Shown here piece after piece: positions 1 to 7,584 of a stretch of 10,401 nucleotides of DNA. The stretch is from an uncultured Methylobacillus sp. (GTDB taxonomy: Bacteria; Pseudomonadota; Gammaproteobacteria; Burkholderiales; Methylophilaceae). Location: the NCBI GenBank assembly GCA_946481235.1, contig CAMLME010000062.1:1-10401 (forward strand), written 5' to 3'. The position numbers and the translations under genes were made by a program. Numbering within the stretch: position 1 is the first letter of the stretch; every line of letters begins with the position of its first letter. The notes beneath the pieces are model-generated. The model did no database searches and was not told where the DNA came from. It saw only the letters and a program-made list of their open reading frames with translations.

Positions 1-750
1 GAAGTCGGCCAGATTACGCAAACCGACAAGGAGCGCCTGCTCCAGCTGAAGAAAGAGCTTGAGGAGGCGATCGATGCAAGCGAAGCACTCAAGCCCTTCA
101 AGGAGCAATTGCTGCTGGAAATCACCAAGGAAGGCTTGCGTATCCAGATTGTAGACAAGGAAAATCGGCCGATGTTTTCCAGCGGCAGTTCGACCTTACA
201 GCCTTATGCCGCACAAATCCTGCGTGAAATCGGGCAGGTGATCAACCATGTTCCCAACCGCATCAGCTTGTCCGGACACACGGACGCAACACCCTATGGC
301 GGCTCTTCGTTGTACTACAGCAATTGGGAGTTATCCGCCGATCGCGCGAATGCTTCGCGCCGCGCATTATCCAGCGGGGGCATGAGCGAAGAAAAGGTCG
401 CACGCGTGGTCGGTCTTTCTTCGGCGGTACTGTTCGACAAGACTAACCCCATCAACCCGATCAACCGCCGCATCAGCATTATTGTGCTGAACAAGGAAAC
501 CGAAGACGCTATCCTGCACGATGAAGGGAAACTCGACCAGACAACGGTCGAATCCCAGAAGCCTCCGGAGCCGGCAACACCGGAGCCGGTTTCACAAGCT
601 CCGACAGCGGCTCCAAAACCCACTGCCGTGCCGGACATACGTCCCACTATCCAGCCTATTCAACCGACCAACAAGCCTGCCCCGTCGTCGGATGCCACCG
701 CTGCTGCCGCAGCAGCATCCGCAGCAGCGGCGGCAGCCTCGAAACGTTGA
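1..750 (+). CDS. motB: Flagellar motor stator protein MotB, C-terminal part (5' end outside window)
   Basis: MotB is the stator subunit that pairs with MotA in the inner membrane and clamps the proton channel to peptidoglycan, so that ion flow can turn the flagellar rotor. The reading frame is open from base 1 with no stop, so the N-terminal membrane helix and channel aspartate lie left of the window; 249 codons are visible. Window residues 37-175 match the OmpA/MotB peptidoglycan-binding domain, with [11 protein letters not shown] at 86-96, [16 protein letters not shown] at 106-121 and the [11 protein letters not shown] segment at 155-165, all very close to enterobacterial MotB. Residues 1-35 are charged and helical, like the periplasmic linker or plug. 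From about 178 the chain becomes a Pro/Ala/Thr/Gln-rich linker and ends in a nearly pure alanine tail (231-249). The stop at 748-750 lies inside the convergent rnhB gene. The family call is secure; the long Ala tail is unusual. Confidence 0.95.
   Translation, partial: EVGQITQTDKERLLQLKKELEEAIDASEALKPFKEQLLLEITKEGLRIQIVDKENRPMFSSGSSTLQPYAAQILREIGQVINHVPNRISLSGHTDATPYGGSSLYYSNWELSADRANASRRALSSGGMSEEKVARVVGLSSAVLFDKTNPINPINRRISIIVLNKETEDAILHDEGKLDQTTVESQKPPEPATPEPVSQAPTAAPKPTAVPDIRPTIQPIQPTNKPAPSSDATAAAAAASAAAAAASKR
565..589 (+). repeat. 10-bp direct repeat in the Pro-rich linker of motB
   Basis: The decamer CCGGAGCCGG occurs at 565-574 and again at 580-589, separated by five bases. It encodes the repeated Pro-Glu-Pro units of the MotB linker. 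It is probably just codon-level low complexity rather than a functional DNA site. CTCCGG at 563-568 could also pair with CCGGAG at 580-585, but no T-run follows on either strand, so I do not call a terminator. Confidence 0.5.
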
Positions 751-1322
751 TCCGCACTCAATAGCCGTCTTACCGGTTCGTAGCTTCTTCGATGCACCGG
801 AGATACACCATGCTGCTCAAGCAGTAGCATATGCTCGGGCGTGGGGTAGCCCTTGTGTCTGGCAAAGGCGTATTGCGGATGTTCAAGGTCCAGACGTCGC
901 ATTTCTGCGTCGCGCGCCGTCTTGGCAAGAATGGATGCGGCGGCAATGGCGAGAACGCTGCTGTCACCCTTTACAATTGCGGTTGCGGGATAGGAAATTT
1001 CAGGGCAATGCAAGCCGTCGACCAGGACTTGATGCGGTGCAAACGGCAAGCCTTCGACAGCGCGTTTCATGGCCAGCAAGCTGGCCCGCAGGATATTGAT
1101 CCTGTCGATTTCCTCCACCGTCGCGTAGGCGATACACCAGGCAAGAGCATGCGTCTTGATGGCTTCGGCCAGAATATCCCGTTTTTTTTCGGAGAGCGTC
1201 TTCGAGTCCGCAATTCCTTCGATCGGCTTCATCGGATCAAGTATGACCGCTGCAGCATATACGGCGCCGGCCAGAGGGCCCCGACCTGCTTCGTCCACAC
1301 CGCAGATATGGCTTTGATCCAT
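660..1322 (-). CDS. rnhB: Ribonuclease HII
   Basis: RNase HII cuts the RNA strand of RNA-DNA hybrids and starts removal of single ribonucleotides from DNA in the cytoplasm. The chosen start at 1322-1320 gives 220 residues opening [19 protein letters not shown]. The acidic catalytic set is present: D10 and E11 in the GVDEAGRG motif, D102 in LVDG and D120 in KGD. RRSYEPV at 178-184 is the usual end of the catalytic domain. The start ATG shares its A with the TGA stop of lpxB (TGATG), which argues for translational coupling and against in-frame starts further upstream. Residues 188-220 are an Ala-rich extension beyond the roughly 200-residue size normal for this family; the last 91 bases are antisense to the end of motB. 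The extension looks like a by-product of stop-codon loss or drift into motB rather than a domain. Confidence 0.95.
   Translation of the reverse strand: MDQSHICGVDEAGRGPLAGAVYAAAVILDPMKPIEGIADSKTLSEKKRDILAEAIKTHALAWCIAYATVEEIDRINILRASLLAMKRAVEGLPFAPHQVLVDGLHCPEISYPATAIVKGDSSVLAIAAASILAKTARDAEMRRLDLEHPQYAFARHKGYPTPEHMLLLEQHGVSPVHRRSYEPVRRLLSADQRFEAAAAAADAAAAAAVASDDGAGLLVG
697..738. repeat. GCN/CAG-type low-complexity tract coding for Ala on both strands
   Basis: A run of imperfect GCN triplets encodes alanines at the C-terminus of MotB on the + strand. The reverse complement is also read in a GCN frame and encodes alanines near the C-terminus of RnhB. Within it, GCTGCTG at 700-706 and CAGCAGC at 710-716 are perfect inverted arms around CCG, so the DNA or either mRNA could fold into a short GC-rich hairpin; GCTGCCGC at 703-710 could alternatively pair with GCGGCAGC at 730-737. 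There is no T-run, so it does not look like an ordinary intrinsic terminator. Triplet slippage here would change the length of both proteins without breaking either frame. Confidence 0.7.
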
Positions 1323-2458
1323 CACTTCAGCATGCCCAGAATGGCTTGTGCCGCTTTTTCTTCCGTGTTTTGCCGCAGGGTATGGTGTATGGCCAGAAAT
1401 TCGCTGCATATCTCGGCCAGCGCTGCCTTGTCGCCAACAAGCTTGAGCACTGTCTCGGTCAGTTTCTCCGGCGTGGCCTCGTTCTGCAGCAATTCTGGAA
1501 CGACAGATTTTCCAGCAAGAATGTTGGGCAAGCCGACATACGGAAGATAATTCATGTGGCGCAGAATCTGCCAGCTTAAAGGCGACATCCGGTAGGTAAC
1601 CACCATCGGACGTTTCAGCAATGCAGCTTCAAGGGTAGCGGTTCCGGAGGCAACAATGACGGCATCCGCCGCTTCCATTGCAAGATGAGCATGGCCAAAC
1701 AATATTGTGATCGGCAAACCCTGGGCATCATGGCGCGAAATGGCTGCATGGAATTTCCAGCGCGTTTCCTTGGAAATCACGGGGACCAGGAAATGCGCAT
1801 TCGGCATTTGCTTGTGAATCAGCACAGCCGTGCGCACGAAAAGATCGGCCATATAATCCAGTTCGCTCTGCCGGCTTCCGGGCAACAGGGCAATCACCAA
1901 GCGATCCTTGGGAAGCTTGAGCTCCAGCTGCGCGGCATCCTGGTCAGGCTCTAACGGCAGCACGTCCGCCAAAGGGTGGCCGACATAGGTAACAGGCACC
2001 CCGGCTTGCTCGTAGAGCGGAACTTCAAACGGGAACAAGGCCAATATCCGCGAAGCGGCACGCTTGATCTTGCCCATACGGCCCTTGCGCCAAGCCCAGA
2101 TGGACGGGCTGACGTAGTGCACTGTCTGAATGCCCTGCTCTTTCAACCGGCGCTCCAGGCCTAGATTGAAATCCGGAGCGTCGATACCGATAAACAGATC
2201 CGGCGGATTCTTTTCGAAATGCTGAAACAATTGGCTGCGAATACGCAGAAGTCCGAACAAATGCTTCAGCACTTCGAAATAGCCGCGTACTGCCAGCCTT
2301 TCCATCGGGAATAACGATACAGCGCCTTCCGCTTGCATTTTGGGGCCGGCAATCCCGATGAACTGTATATCCGGACGCTGCTTTTTGAGAGCGCGGATCA
2401 AATGACTGCCAAGCAGGTCGCCGGAAGCTTCGCCGGCCACGATTCCAATAACAGGCAT
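1322..2458 (-). CDS. lpxB: Lipid-A-disaccharide synthase
   Basis: LpxB is a membrane-associated GT19 glycosyltransferase. It joins UDP-2,3-diacylglucosamine to lipid X and forms the beta-1,6 disaccharide of lipid A. The 378-residue product opens [20 protein letters not shown] and carries the expected family landmarks in order: GEASGD at 9-14, DAPDFN at 93-98, [10 protein letters not shown] at 115-124, FPFE at 142-145, GHP at 160-162, LPGSR at 192-196 and SGTATLE at 271-277. The start at 2458 was chosen because the GEASGD motif then sits at its usual distance from the N-terminus and because it lies five bases past the lpxA stop; an upstream in-frame ATG at 2527 would add 23 residues that are only out-of-frame lpxA sequence. 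No clear Shine-Dalgarno site precedes it, so it probably depends on coupling to lpxA. UDP-diacylglucosamine hydrolase (LpxH), needed between LpxA/LpxD and LpxB, is not in the window. Confidence 0.97.
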   Translation of the reverse strand: MPVIGIVAGEASGDLLGSHLIRALKKQRPDIQFIGIAGPKMQAEGAVSLFPMERLAVRGYFEVLKHLFGLLRIRSQLFQHFEKNPPDLFIGIDAPDFNLGLERRLKEQGIQTVHYVSPSIWAWRKGRMGKIKRAASRILALFPFEVPLYEQAGVPVTYVGHPLADVLPLEPDQDAAQLELKLPKDRLVIALLPGSRQSELDYMADLFVRTAVLIHKQMPNAHFLVPVISKETRWKFHAAISRHDAQGLPITILFGHAHLAMEAADAVIVASGTATLEAALLKRPMVVTYRMSPLSWQILRHMNYLPYVGLPNILAGKSVVPELLQNEATPEKLTETVLKLVGDKAALAEICSEFLAIHHTLRQNTEEKAAQAILGMLK

Positions 2459-2463
2459 GGTGC

Positions 2464-3234
2464 TTAGCGGACGATGCCGCGGGTAGAGGTATCGAGAAAC
2501 TCGAGCAGGATGCCAATTTCCGGGCATACCTTGCGCTGCTCGGCCAACTGCACTTTGGCCTCTTCCAGAGTCAAACTGGACTTGTACAGAGTCTTGTAAG
2601 CCCGCTTCAGTTGCAGCATGGCTTCAGGGGTGAAGCCGCGGCGCTTGAGCCCTTCCGAGTTGATGCCGTGCGGCTTGGCATCATAGCCGGCAGCCGTCAC
2701 GTACGGCGGGATATCCTTGAAAACAACGGAGCCAACCGCAGTAATCACATGCGAGCCGATCTTGCAGAATTGATGGATCAGGGTAAACCCGCCCAGGATT
2801 GCGTAATCATGCACGACTACATGGCCAGCCAGCGAAGAATTGTTCGCGAAAATCGTGTTATTCCCAATCTGGCAATCGTGCGCAATGTGCACATAAGCCA
2901 TCACCCAGTTATCGTTGCCGATGCGCGTGGCACCCGCATCCTGGATCGTTCCGCGATTGAAAGTGCAGTACTCGCGTATCGTATTGCCGTCGCCGATTTC
3001 CAGTGTCGTGGGCTCGCCAGCATACTTCTTGTCCTGCGGCTCTTCACCTAGCGAACAGAAATGAAAAATCCGGTTGTTGCGTCCTATCGTGGTCGGTCCT
3101 TGAATGACGACATGCGCACCGATGCGCGTACCGCTTCCGATACGAACATCCGGCCCGATCACCGAATAGGCGCCGATCTCGACATCAGGCGCAATTTCGG
3201 CCTTGGGGTCGACAATGGCGGTCGCATGAATCAT
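2464..3234 (-). CDS. lpxA: UDP-N-acetylglucosamine O-acyltransferase
   Basis: LpxA catalyses the first step of lipid A synthesis, moving a 3-hydroxyacyl chain from ACP to the 3-OH of UDP-GlcNAc in the cytoplasm. The 256-residue chain (E. coli 262) shows hexapeptide repeats of the left-handed beta-helix over about residues 10-180, and a helical C-terminal domain starting around [12 protein letters not shown] at 190-201. The catalytic histidine is H119, with H116, in VHIAHDC (E. coli H125 and H122). H155 lies in the conserved IHQFC segment. Ungapped alignment of the stretch at 160-174 puts V167 where E. coli has the acyl-ruler glycine G173, which may imply a shorter acyl chain. The start ATG overlaps the fabZ stop (ATGA) and has GAAGG seven bases upstream, which fixes the start. 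Confidence 0.97.
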   Translation of the reverse strand: MIHATAIVDPKAEIAPDVEIGAYSVIGPDVRIGSGTRIGAHVVIQGPTTIGRNNRIFHFCSLGEEPQDKKYAGEPTTLEIGDGNTIREYCTFNRGTIQDAGATRIGNDNWVMAYVHIAHDCQIGNNTIFANNSSLAGHVVVHDYAILGGFTLIHQFCKIGSHVITAVGSVVFKDIPPYVTAAGYDAKPHGINSEGLKRRGFTPEAMLQLKRAYKTLYKSSLTLEEAKVQLAEQRKVCPEIGILLEFLDTSTRGIVR

Positions 3235-3677
3235 TTGATGACCTTCAGCGTGCAGAGCAATTCGGCCTCAGCCACGATTTCGTCATTCACAAATGCCTGG
3301 CCGGAATATTTCCATATGCCACGCATGATGCGATCGATCTTGACCTTGAGCACCAGTTGATCGCCGGGAGAAACGGGCTTCTTGAAACGTACATTGTCGA
3401 TGCCGGCGAAATAATAGACGGAATCATCGGACGGCTTGCGACCCATGGTTTTGAAAGACAGAACAGCTGCAGCCTGCGCCATGGCTTCGACGATCAAGAC
3501 GCCCGGCATGACCGGGTGATAAGGAAAATGGCCAGGAAAAAAAGGTTCATTGATGGTCACGTTCTTGATCGCGACAATTTCTTTTTCCAGCTCAAGCGAA
3601 ATTACCCGATCCAGCAGCAGAAATGGGTACCGGTGGGGCAAATGCTCAAGTATCTCGTGAATTTCCATGCCGCTCAT
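3231..3677 (-). CDS. fabZ: 3-hydroxyacyl-ACP dehydratase
   Basis: FabZ dehydrates 3-hydroxyacyl-ACP to trans-2-enoyl-ACP in type II fatty acid elongation. It competes with LpxA and LpxD for the same substrate pool, which explains its place inside the lpx run. The 148-residue product has the hot-dog fold signature [11 protein letters not shown] at 15-25, then [15 protein letters not shown] at 46-60 with catalytic H50, and E64 in the following helix (LIVEAMAQ). Length and motifs point to FabZ rather than FabA, which is longer and also isomerises. The start at 3677 overlaps the lpxD stop by ATGA and has AGAAGG seven bases upstream; a second ATG three codons in (MEIHEIL) is possible but sits too close to that site. 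Confidence 0.97.
   Translation of the reverse strand: MSGMEIHEILEHLPHRYPFLLLDRVISLELEKEIVAIKNVTINEPFFPGHFPYHPVMPGVLIVEAMAQAAAVLSFKTMGRKPSDDSVYYFAGIDNVRFKKPVSPGDQLVLKVKIDRIMRGIWKYSGQAFVNDEIVAEAELLCTLKVIK
3242..3246 (-). promoter_or_regulatory. Ribosome binding site of lpxA inside the 3' end of fabZ
   Basis: On the minus strand GAAGG lies inside the last codons of fabZ, seven bases before the lpxA ATG, which itself overlaps the fabZ TGA. The spacing is near ideal and confirms the 3234 start. The layout lets ribosomes finishing fabZ re-initiate on lpxA. Confidence 0.7.
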
Positions 3678-4714
3678 TTTTTATCCTTCTGTAAGGCTTC
3701 AAGTTCATTTTCCAGTCGAGCGATACGAGTCACCATATCGTCCAGATGGCGCAAGTGCGCTGCCGTTTTCAGCCATTTATCATGCGGCTGGAACGGCATC
3801 AGCGCGGTATAGGTATCCGCCTTGCCCAGCGAGCGCGTAATCATGCTGCCGGGCGAAACCGTAACCCCGTCAGCAATTTCCAAATGCCCCAGTATCATCG
3901 CCGCCCCTCCGATTCGGCAATGACGGCCGATCCGGGCGCTCCCTGCGATACCCACACATCCGGCAATCACGCTATGAGCGCCGATGCGGCAATTGTGGCC
4001 GATCTGGATCAGGTTATCCAGCTTGACGCCCTCTTCAATCACAGTATCGTCCAGCGCACCGCGATCTACCGTCGTATTGGCGCCGATCTCAACCGCATCG
4101 CCAATGATGACGCGACCGACCTGAGGAATCTTTACCCACTTGCCATGCTCCTCGGCATAACCGAAACCATCCGCACCAATCACCACCCCGGAACTTATCA
4201 CGCAATTACTACCTAGTTCGCACCCGGCATATATCGTCACGTTGGCATGCAGACATGAGTCGTTGCCAATGGTTACGTTATCGCCGATCACAGCACCGGG
4301 ACCAATAACGACATTTTCACCCAGCCGGACATGGTGTCCAATATGGCAATGAGCGGCAATGGAAGCGGATGCAGGGACGATTGCAGAGGATTCGATTACC
4401 GCCGTTTCGTGCACCCCTGGCTCCGCAACCCTGACCGGATTGAGCAAGGATGAAACGCGGGCAAAGTAAGCGTAGGGATTTTCAGTAACGATACGAGGCA
4501 AGGATGTGGCATCGCGCGCCTCCATGCCTACAATTACCGCAGACGCTCCAGTGGAGGCCAGCAGAGCGCGATATTTGGTATCGGAGAGGAAACTCAGATC
4601 GCCCGGTTTTGCACTCGCCAGCGAAGCCATGCGGGAGACGGCCACTTCACCGTCGCCCAATACTTCTCCCCCAAGCTGCGCCGCGATTTCCCGCAGGGAA
4701 TAGCTGGCACGCAT
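3674..4714 (-). CDS. lpxD: UDP-3-O-(3-hydroxyacyl)glucosamine N-acyltransferase
   Basis: LpxD adds the second 3-hydroxyacyl chain, to the 2-amino group of UDP-3-O-acylglucosamine, the third step of lipid A synthesis, in the cytoplasm. The 346-residue protein (E. coli 341) has an N-terminal uridine-binding domain at about 1-100 with the KPGDLSFL segment at 36-43. A hexapeptide-repeat beta-helix follows from about 102 to 295, and a C-terminal helix rich in charged and Leu residues at about 311-346. The catalytic histidine is H240 in [11 protein letters not shown] (E. coli H239). GADGFGYA at 180-187 is a strongly conserved LpxD stretch. It starts 13 bases after the skp stop with only weak ribosome-binding potential. 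Its TGA overlaps the fabZ start. Confidence 0.97.
   Translation of the reverse strand: MRASYSLREIAAQLGGEVLGDGEVAVSRMASLASAKPGDLSFLSDTKYRALLASTGASAVIVGMEARDATSLPRIVTENPYAYFARVSSLLNPVRVAEPGVHETAVIESSAIVPASASIAAHCHIGHHVRLGENVVIGPGAVIGDNVTIGNDSCLHANVTIYAGCELGSNCVISSGVVIGADGFGYAEEHGKWVKIPQVGRVIIGDAVEIGANTTVDRGALDDTVIEEGVKLDNLIQIGHNCRIGAHSVIAGCVGIAGSARIGRHCRIGGAAMILGHLEIADGVTVSPGSMITRSLGKADTYTALMPFQPHDKWLKTAAHLRHLDDMVTRIARLENELEALQKDKK
3685..3690 (-). promoter_or_regulatory. Ribosome binding site of fabZ inside the 3' end of lpxD
   Basis: AGAAGG on the minus strand, within the final lpxD codons, stands seven A/T-rich bases before the fabZ ATG. It selects the first of two closely spaced ATGs (3677 rather than 3668). 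Confidence 0.7.
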
Positions 4715-4727
4715 CGTTTAATTCGAG

Positions 4728-5252
4728 TTACTTCTTGCCGAGCGACTTCAGTACCTTGTCGGTGATGTCGACCTTTTTGCTGGCAAACGCAACGCCGCTG
4801 TACACCACCAGATCATAGCCTTCAGCCTCAGCAACTGCGGTAACAGCCTTGTTGATACGATCCTGCAATACGGAAAGCTCTTCATTCTTGCGCAGGTTGA
4901 TGTCTTCACGCAATTCGCGCTGCTTACGCTGGAACTCCAGTTTAACGTTCGCAACGTCGCGCTCCTTGTTGCGGCGCTCCGATTCCGACATAGTCAGGCC
5001 GTCCTTGTCCAAGGATGACTCCTGGTCGCGAATCTGCTTTTGCATGCGCTCAAGTTCCTGCGTACGCGGGCTGAATTCGCGCTCCAGTTTTTTACCGCTT
5101 TCGGAAGTTTGAGGAGCTTCCTGCAGAATCTTGTCCACTTGAACGTATCCCACTTTCAATTCGGCAGCCGATGCCGCCATTGCGGATATGGACAAGCTGC
5201 TTATCAACACAAACTTCAACAAGTTATTCAATTGACTTCTCCTGATATTCAT
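4728..5252 (-). CDS. skp: Periplasmic chaperone Skp/OmpH family
   Basis: Skp (OmpH) is a trimeric periplasmic holdase that carries unfolded outer-membrane proteins from the Sec machinery to the BAM complex. The product has a Sec signal peptide with a hydrophobic core around residues 11-22 and likely cleavage after ASAA at position 30. A short beta-strand segment, LKVGYVQVDKIL at 32-43, follows. Next come long charged coiled-coil arms at about 50-140, rich in Lys, Arg, Glu and Gln, and a C-terminal strand around YDLVVYSGVAFAS. This is the typical OmpH pattern and size. It sits directly between bamA and lpxD, the standard place for the gene. Coordinates give the longest frame from an ATG at 5252 (174 residues), but a TTG at 5231 (167 residues) has the better ribosome binding site and leaves a cleaner signal peptide, so the shorter form may be the true one. 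Confidence 0.93.
   Translation of the reverse strand: MNIRRSQLNNLLKFVLISSLSISAMAASAAELKVGYVQVDKILQEAPQTSESGKKLEREFSPRTQELERMQKQIRDQESSLDKDGLTMSESERRNKERDVANVKLEFQRKQRELREDINLRKNEELSVLQDRINKAVTAVAEAEGYDLVVYSGVAFASKKVDITDKVLKSLGKK
5239..5243 (-). promoter_or_regulatory. AGGAG ribosome binding site that favours a TTG start for skp
   Basis: AGGAG reads on the minus strand inside what would be codons 4-5 of the longest skp frame. A TTG codon follows exactly seven bases later, at 5231-5229, in the same frame. The upstream ATG at 5252 has only CAGG directly abutting it, too close to work well. The site therefore points to TTG as the natural start. Confidence 0.6.
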
Positions 5253-5261
5253 CCTGATTCA

Positions 5262-7580
5262 TTAAAACTGCGAACCCAGTTGGAATTGCAGCACTTCTGT
5301 CTTGTCGCCATCCTGTTCATTCAGCGGCTTGGCCAGCACCAGCTTGATCGGGCCAAACGGGGAGTACCAGCTAACTCCGACACCCGTTGAATAGCGGAGG
5401 CAGTCGCTGGCGCCATCGCAGTTGCCTTCAACATCCACCCCGCCACTCTGCCCCCATACCGAACCGGCATCGAGGAACGCGCTCAAGCGAAACTGTTTGG
5501 AATCCTTGAGCAACGGAACCGGGAAGAACAGCTCGGCATTGGCAACGACTCGCTTGGTGCCGCCCACTGCATAATCGTTATCTGTTGAAGAGTCGATGTC
5601 ACGGGGGCCAATCGCACTGGTTTCATAACCGCGCACCGAGTTCACCCCACCGGCATAGAAACTCTTGAAGAACGGGAAATCCTTGCTGCCATAGCTTGCG
5701 CCATAACCAAGTTCGCCATTCAGCATCAAGGTAACATTATTGGTCACGTCCTTGTACCAGGTATGCTGATAATTGATCTTGTAGTATTCCTGATCGAGTC
5801 CCGGCAAGCCAACTTCGCCTGTGAGCTTTTGGAGAACTCCTTTATTCGGGAAAAGAATATTGTCGCGAGTGTCATGAACCCAGCCGGAATCCAGCCGCAG
5901 CGTAGTATTGTCGCAACCGGTGCTGCTCTCGCAATAATCCACATAACGGTCGGGACTATCCGACTCGAGGTCGATGCTGGTGTAATCCAGAGTCAGCCCC
6001 ATGCTGAACGTATCACGCTCATTCAAGGGCACGCCAAAACGTACGCCGGCACCGTATGAAGCCGTGCTATAGCTGCCCACGTCGAGAGAGCTGGAGTCTA
6101 CATCCTTACGGTACAGGTCGAAGCCTCGGCTGACGCCATCCGGAGTGAAATAGGGATCGGTATACGACAAGGAGTAGGTCGTGTTTACCTTACCCGTATT
6201 GACCTGAGCACTGACCCGGTTGCCTGTTCCCAGGAAATTGGCCTGATTCACCGTCACGCCGAACACCACACCTTCGGAACTGGACAAGCCTGCGCCGAAC
6301 ATCACGCTGCCGGTAGATTTTTCGGTAACGTCGATGTTGACATCCACCTGGTCTGCCGTGCCTGAGACAGCGGGCGTTTCAATATTCACTTCTTCGAAAT
6401 AATTCAGCCGCTCAAGGCGCTGCTTGGAGCGATTGATCTTATCGGCGGCATACCAACCGGATTCCAGTTGGCGCATTTCTCGACGCAACACTTCATCGCG
6501 AGTACGGGTATTTCCGGTCAGGTTGATACGGCGTACATAAACACGACGTCCAGGATCAACGAAAAAGGTGAAAGCAACCGTGTGCTTCTCTTTATCAACT
6601 TCAGGGACGGCATTGACGTTGGCAAATGCATAACCGTCATTACCCAGCCGGTCACCAATGGCCTTGCTGGAAGCTGTCAGCTTCTCGCGATTGAACATCT
6701 CGCCGGGCTGCAGGGTAATCAATGTACGTAATTCGTCTTCCGGCACCAGCATTTCGCCCGCCATCTTGACGTCGGTAACCGTGTACTTCTCGCCTTCGCT
6801 AATATTGACCGTGATATAGATGTCACGCTTGTCCGGCGTAATCGACACCTGTGTCGATTCGATATTGAATTCGAGGTAGCCCTGATTCATATAGAACGAA
6901 CGCAATGCCTCGAGGTCAGCCGTCAGGCGCTGCTTGGAGTACTGGTCATCCTTGGTCCACCAGCTCATCCAGTTGGGGGTGGTCAGGGTAAATTGCTCAA
7001 CAAGCTCACTCTCGTCGAATACCTGATTGCCAACAATATTGATCGCGCGAATCTTCGAAACGGCACCTTCTTCAATATCGAAACGGACCGCCACACGATT
7101 ACGTTCCAGTGGATTGACGACTGCCTTGACTGTCGCGCCGTACTTGCCCTGACTCAGGTATTGGCGCTTGATTTCCTGCTCTGCCTTATCCAGCATGGAT
7201 CGGTCGAAAATCATGCCTTCGGACAGACCGATCTGCTTCAGGCCTTCTTTCATTTTATCGCTGGGGAAGGCCTTGTTGCCCGTGAATTCGATTTGCGCAA
7301 TGGCCGGGCGCTCCTGCACTGTGACCACCAGCACCTCGCCTTCCTGCTCAAGCCGCACATCCTTGAAAAATCCGGTGCCATACAAGGCCTTGATCGCCTG
7401 CGCTGCCCGCTGGTCGTCTATGGTTTCGCCCACCTTGACCGGCAGGTAGTTGAAGACGGTACCGGCTTCGGTACGCTGGATGCCTTCCACCCGGATATCC
7501 TTGACTACGAAAGGCTCCATCGCGTAAGAGGATGCTGCGTACAACCCGAGGACCAGAAAAGGAATATGCCGGAGCTTCAT
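5262..7580 (-). CDS. bamA: Outer membrane protein assembly factor BamA
   Basis: BamA is the essential Omp85-family core of the BAM complex and folds beta-barrel proteins into the outer membrane. The 772-residue product has a signal peptide (cleavage likely after SSYA at 20). Five POTRA domains follow in the periplasm, at roughly 24-91, 92-172, 175-263, 266-344 and 347-419. The 16-strand barrel runs from about 424 to the C-terminal phenylalanine. The barrel holds the Omp85 VRGY motif at 649-652 (loop 6), and the last strand ends LQFQLGSQF, an OMP beta-signal with terminal Phe. Two cysteine pairs, C550/C556 and C721/C727, are in predicted extracellular loops. It starts four bases after the rseP stop, with a weak CAGG upstream, and is followed by its client chaperone gene skp. 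Length is close to the usual 760-810. Confidence 0.97.
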   Translation of the reverse strand: MKLRHIPFLVLGLYAASSYAMEPFVVKDIRVEGIQRTEAGTVFNYLPVKVGETIDDQRAAQAIKALYGTGFFKDVRLEQEGEVLVVTVQERPAIAQIEFTGNKAFPSDKMKEGLKQIGLSEGMIFDRSMLDKAEQEIKRQYLSQGKYGATVKAVVNPLERNRVAVRFDIEEGAVSKIRAINIVGNQVFDESELVEQFTLTTPNWMSWWTKDDQYSKQRLTADLEALRSFYMNQGYLEFNIESTQVSITPDKRDIYITVNISEGEKYTVTDVKMAGEMLVPEDELRTLITLQPGEMFNREKLTASSKAIGDRLGNDGYAFANVNAVPEVDKEKHTVAFTFFVDPGRRVYVRRINLTGNTRTRDEVLRREMRQLESGWYAADKINRSKQRLERLNYFEEVNIETPAVSGTADQVDVNIDVTEKSTGSVMFGAGLSSSEGVVFGVTVNQANFLGTGNRVSAQVNTGKVNTTYSLSYTDPYFTPDGVSRGFDLYRKDVDSSSLDVGSYSTASYGAGVRFGVPLNERDTFSMGLTLDYTSIDLESDSPDRYVDYCESSTGCDNTTLRLDSGWVHDTRDNILFPNKGVLQKLTGEVGLPGLDQEYYKINYQHTWYKDVTNNVTLMLNGELGYGASYGSKDFPFFKSFYAGGVNSVRGYETSAIGPRDIDSSTDNDYAVGGTKRVVANAELFFPVPLLKDSKQFRLSAFLDAGSVWGQSGGVDVEGNCDGASDCLRYSTGVGVSWYSPFGPIKLVLAKPLNEQDGDKTEVLQFQLGSQF

Positions 7581-7584
7581 GAAT

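Noticed and set aside
811..831. Possible hairpin ATGCTGCT...AGTAGCAT after the motB stop, considered as a terminator
   Set aside because: The arms are imperfect with a two-base loop, no T-run follows, and the bases encode conserved rnhB residues (MLLLEQH).
521..1099. A 192-codon + strand frame overlapping the motB end and rnhB
   Set aside because: It is out of frame with motB, highly Arg/Gln/Pro-rich, and is explained by the low-complexity DNA.
1182..1189. T8 run on the + strand considered as the tail of an intrinsic terminator
   Set aside because: No GC-rich hairpin precedes it on the + strand, and it encodes Glu-Lys-Lys of RnhB on the other strand.
831..1550. A 239-codon open frame on the + strand across rnhB and the end of lpxB
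   Set aside because: It is antisense to two genes with full catalytic motifs, shows no recognisable domain and is rich in Cys, Phe and Arg as expected for a reverse-strand shadow.
2459..2527. An N-terminal extension of 23 residues on LpxB
   Set aside because: It is just lpxA sequence read out of frame; the [14 protein letters not shown] start matches the family and sits next to the lpxA stop.
5231..5252. Twin-arginine export signal at the start of Skp (IRRSQL)
   Set aside because: The residues after RR do not fit the Tat consensus, Skp is a Sec substrate, and the RR pair is probably upstream of the true start.
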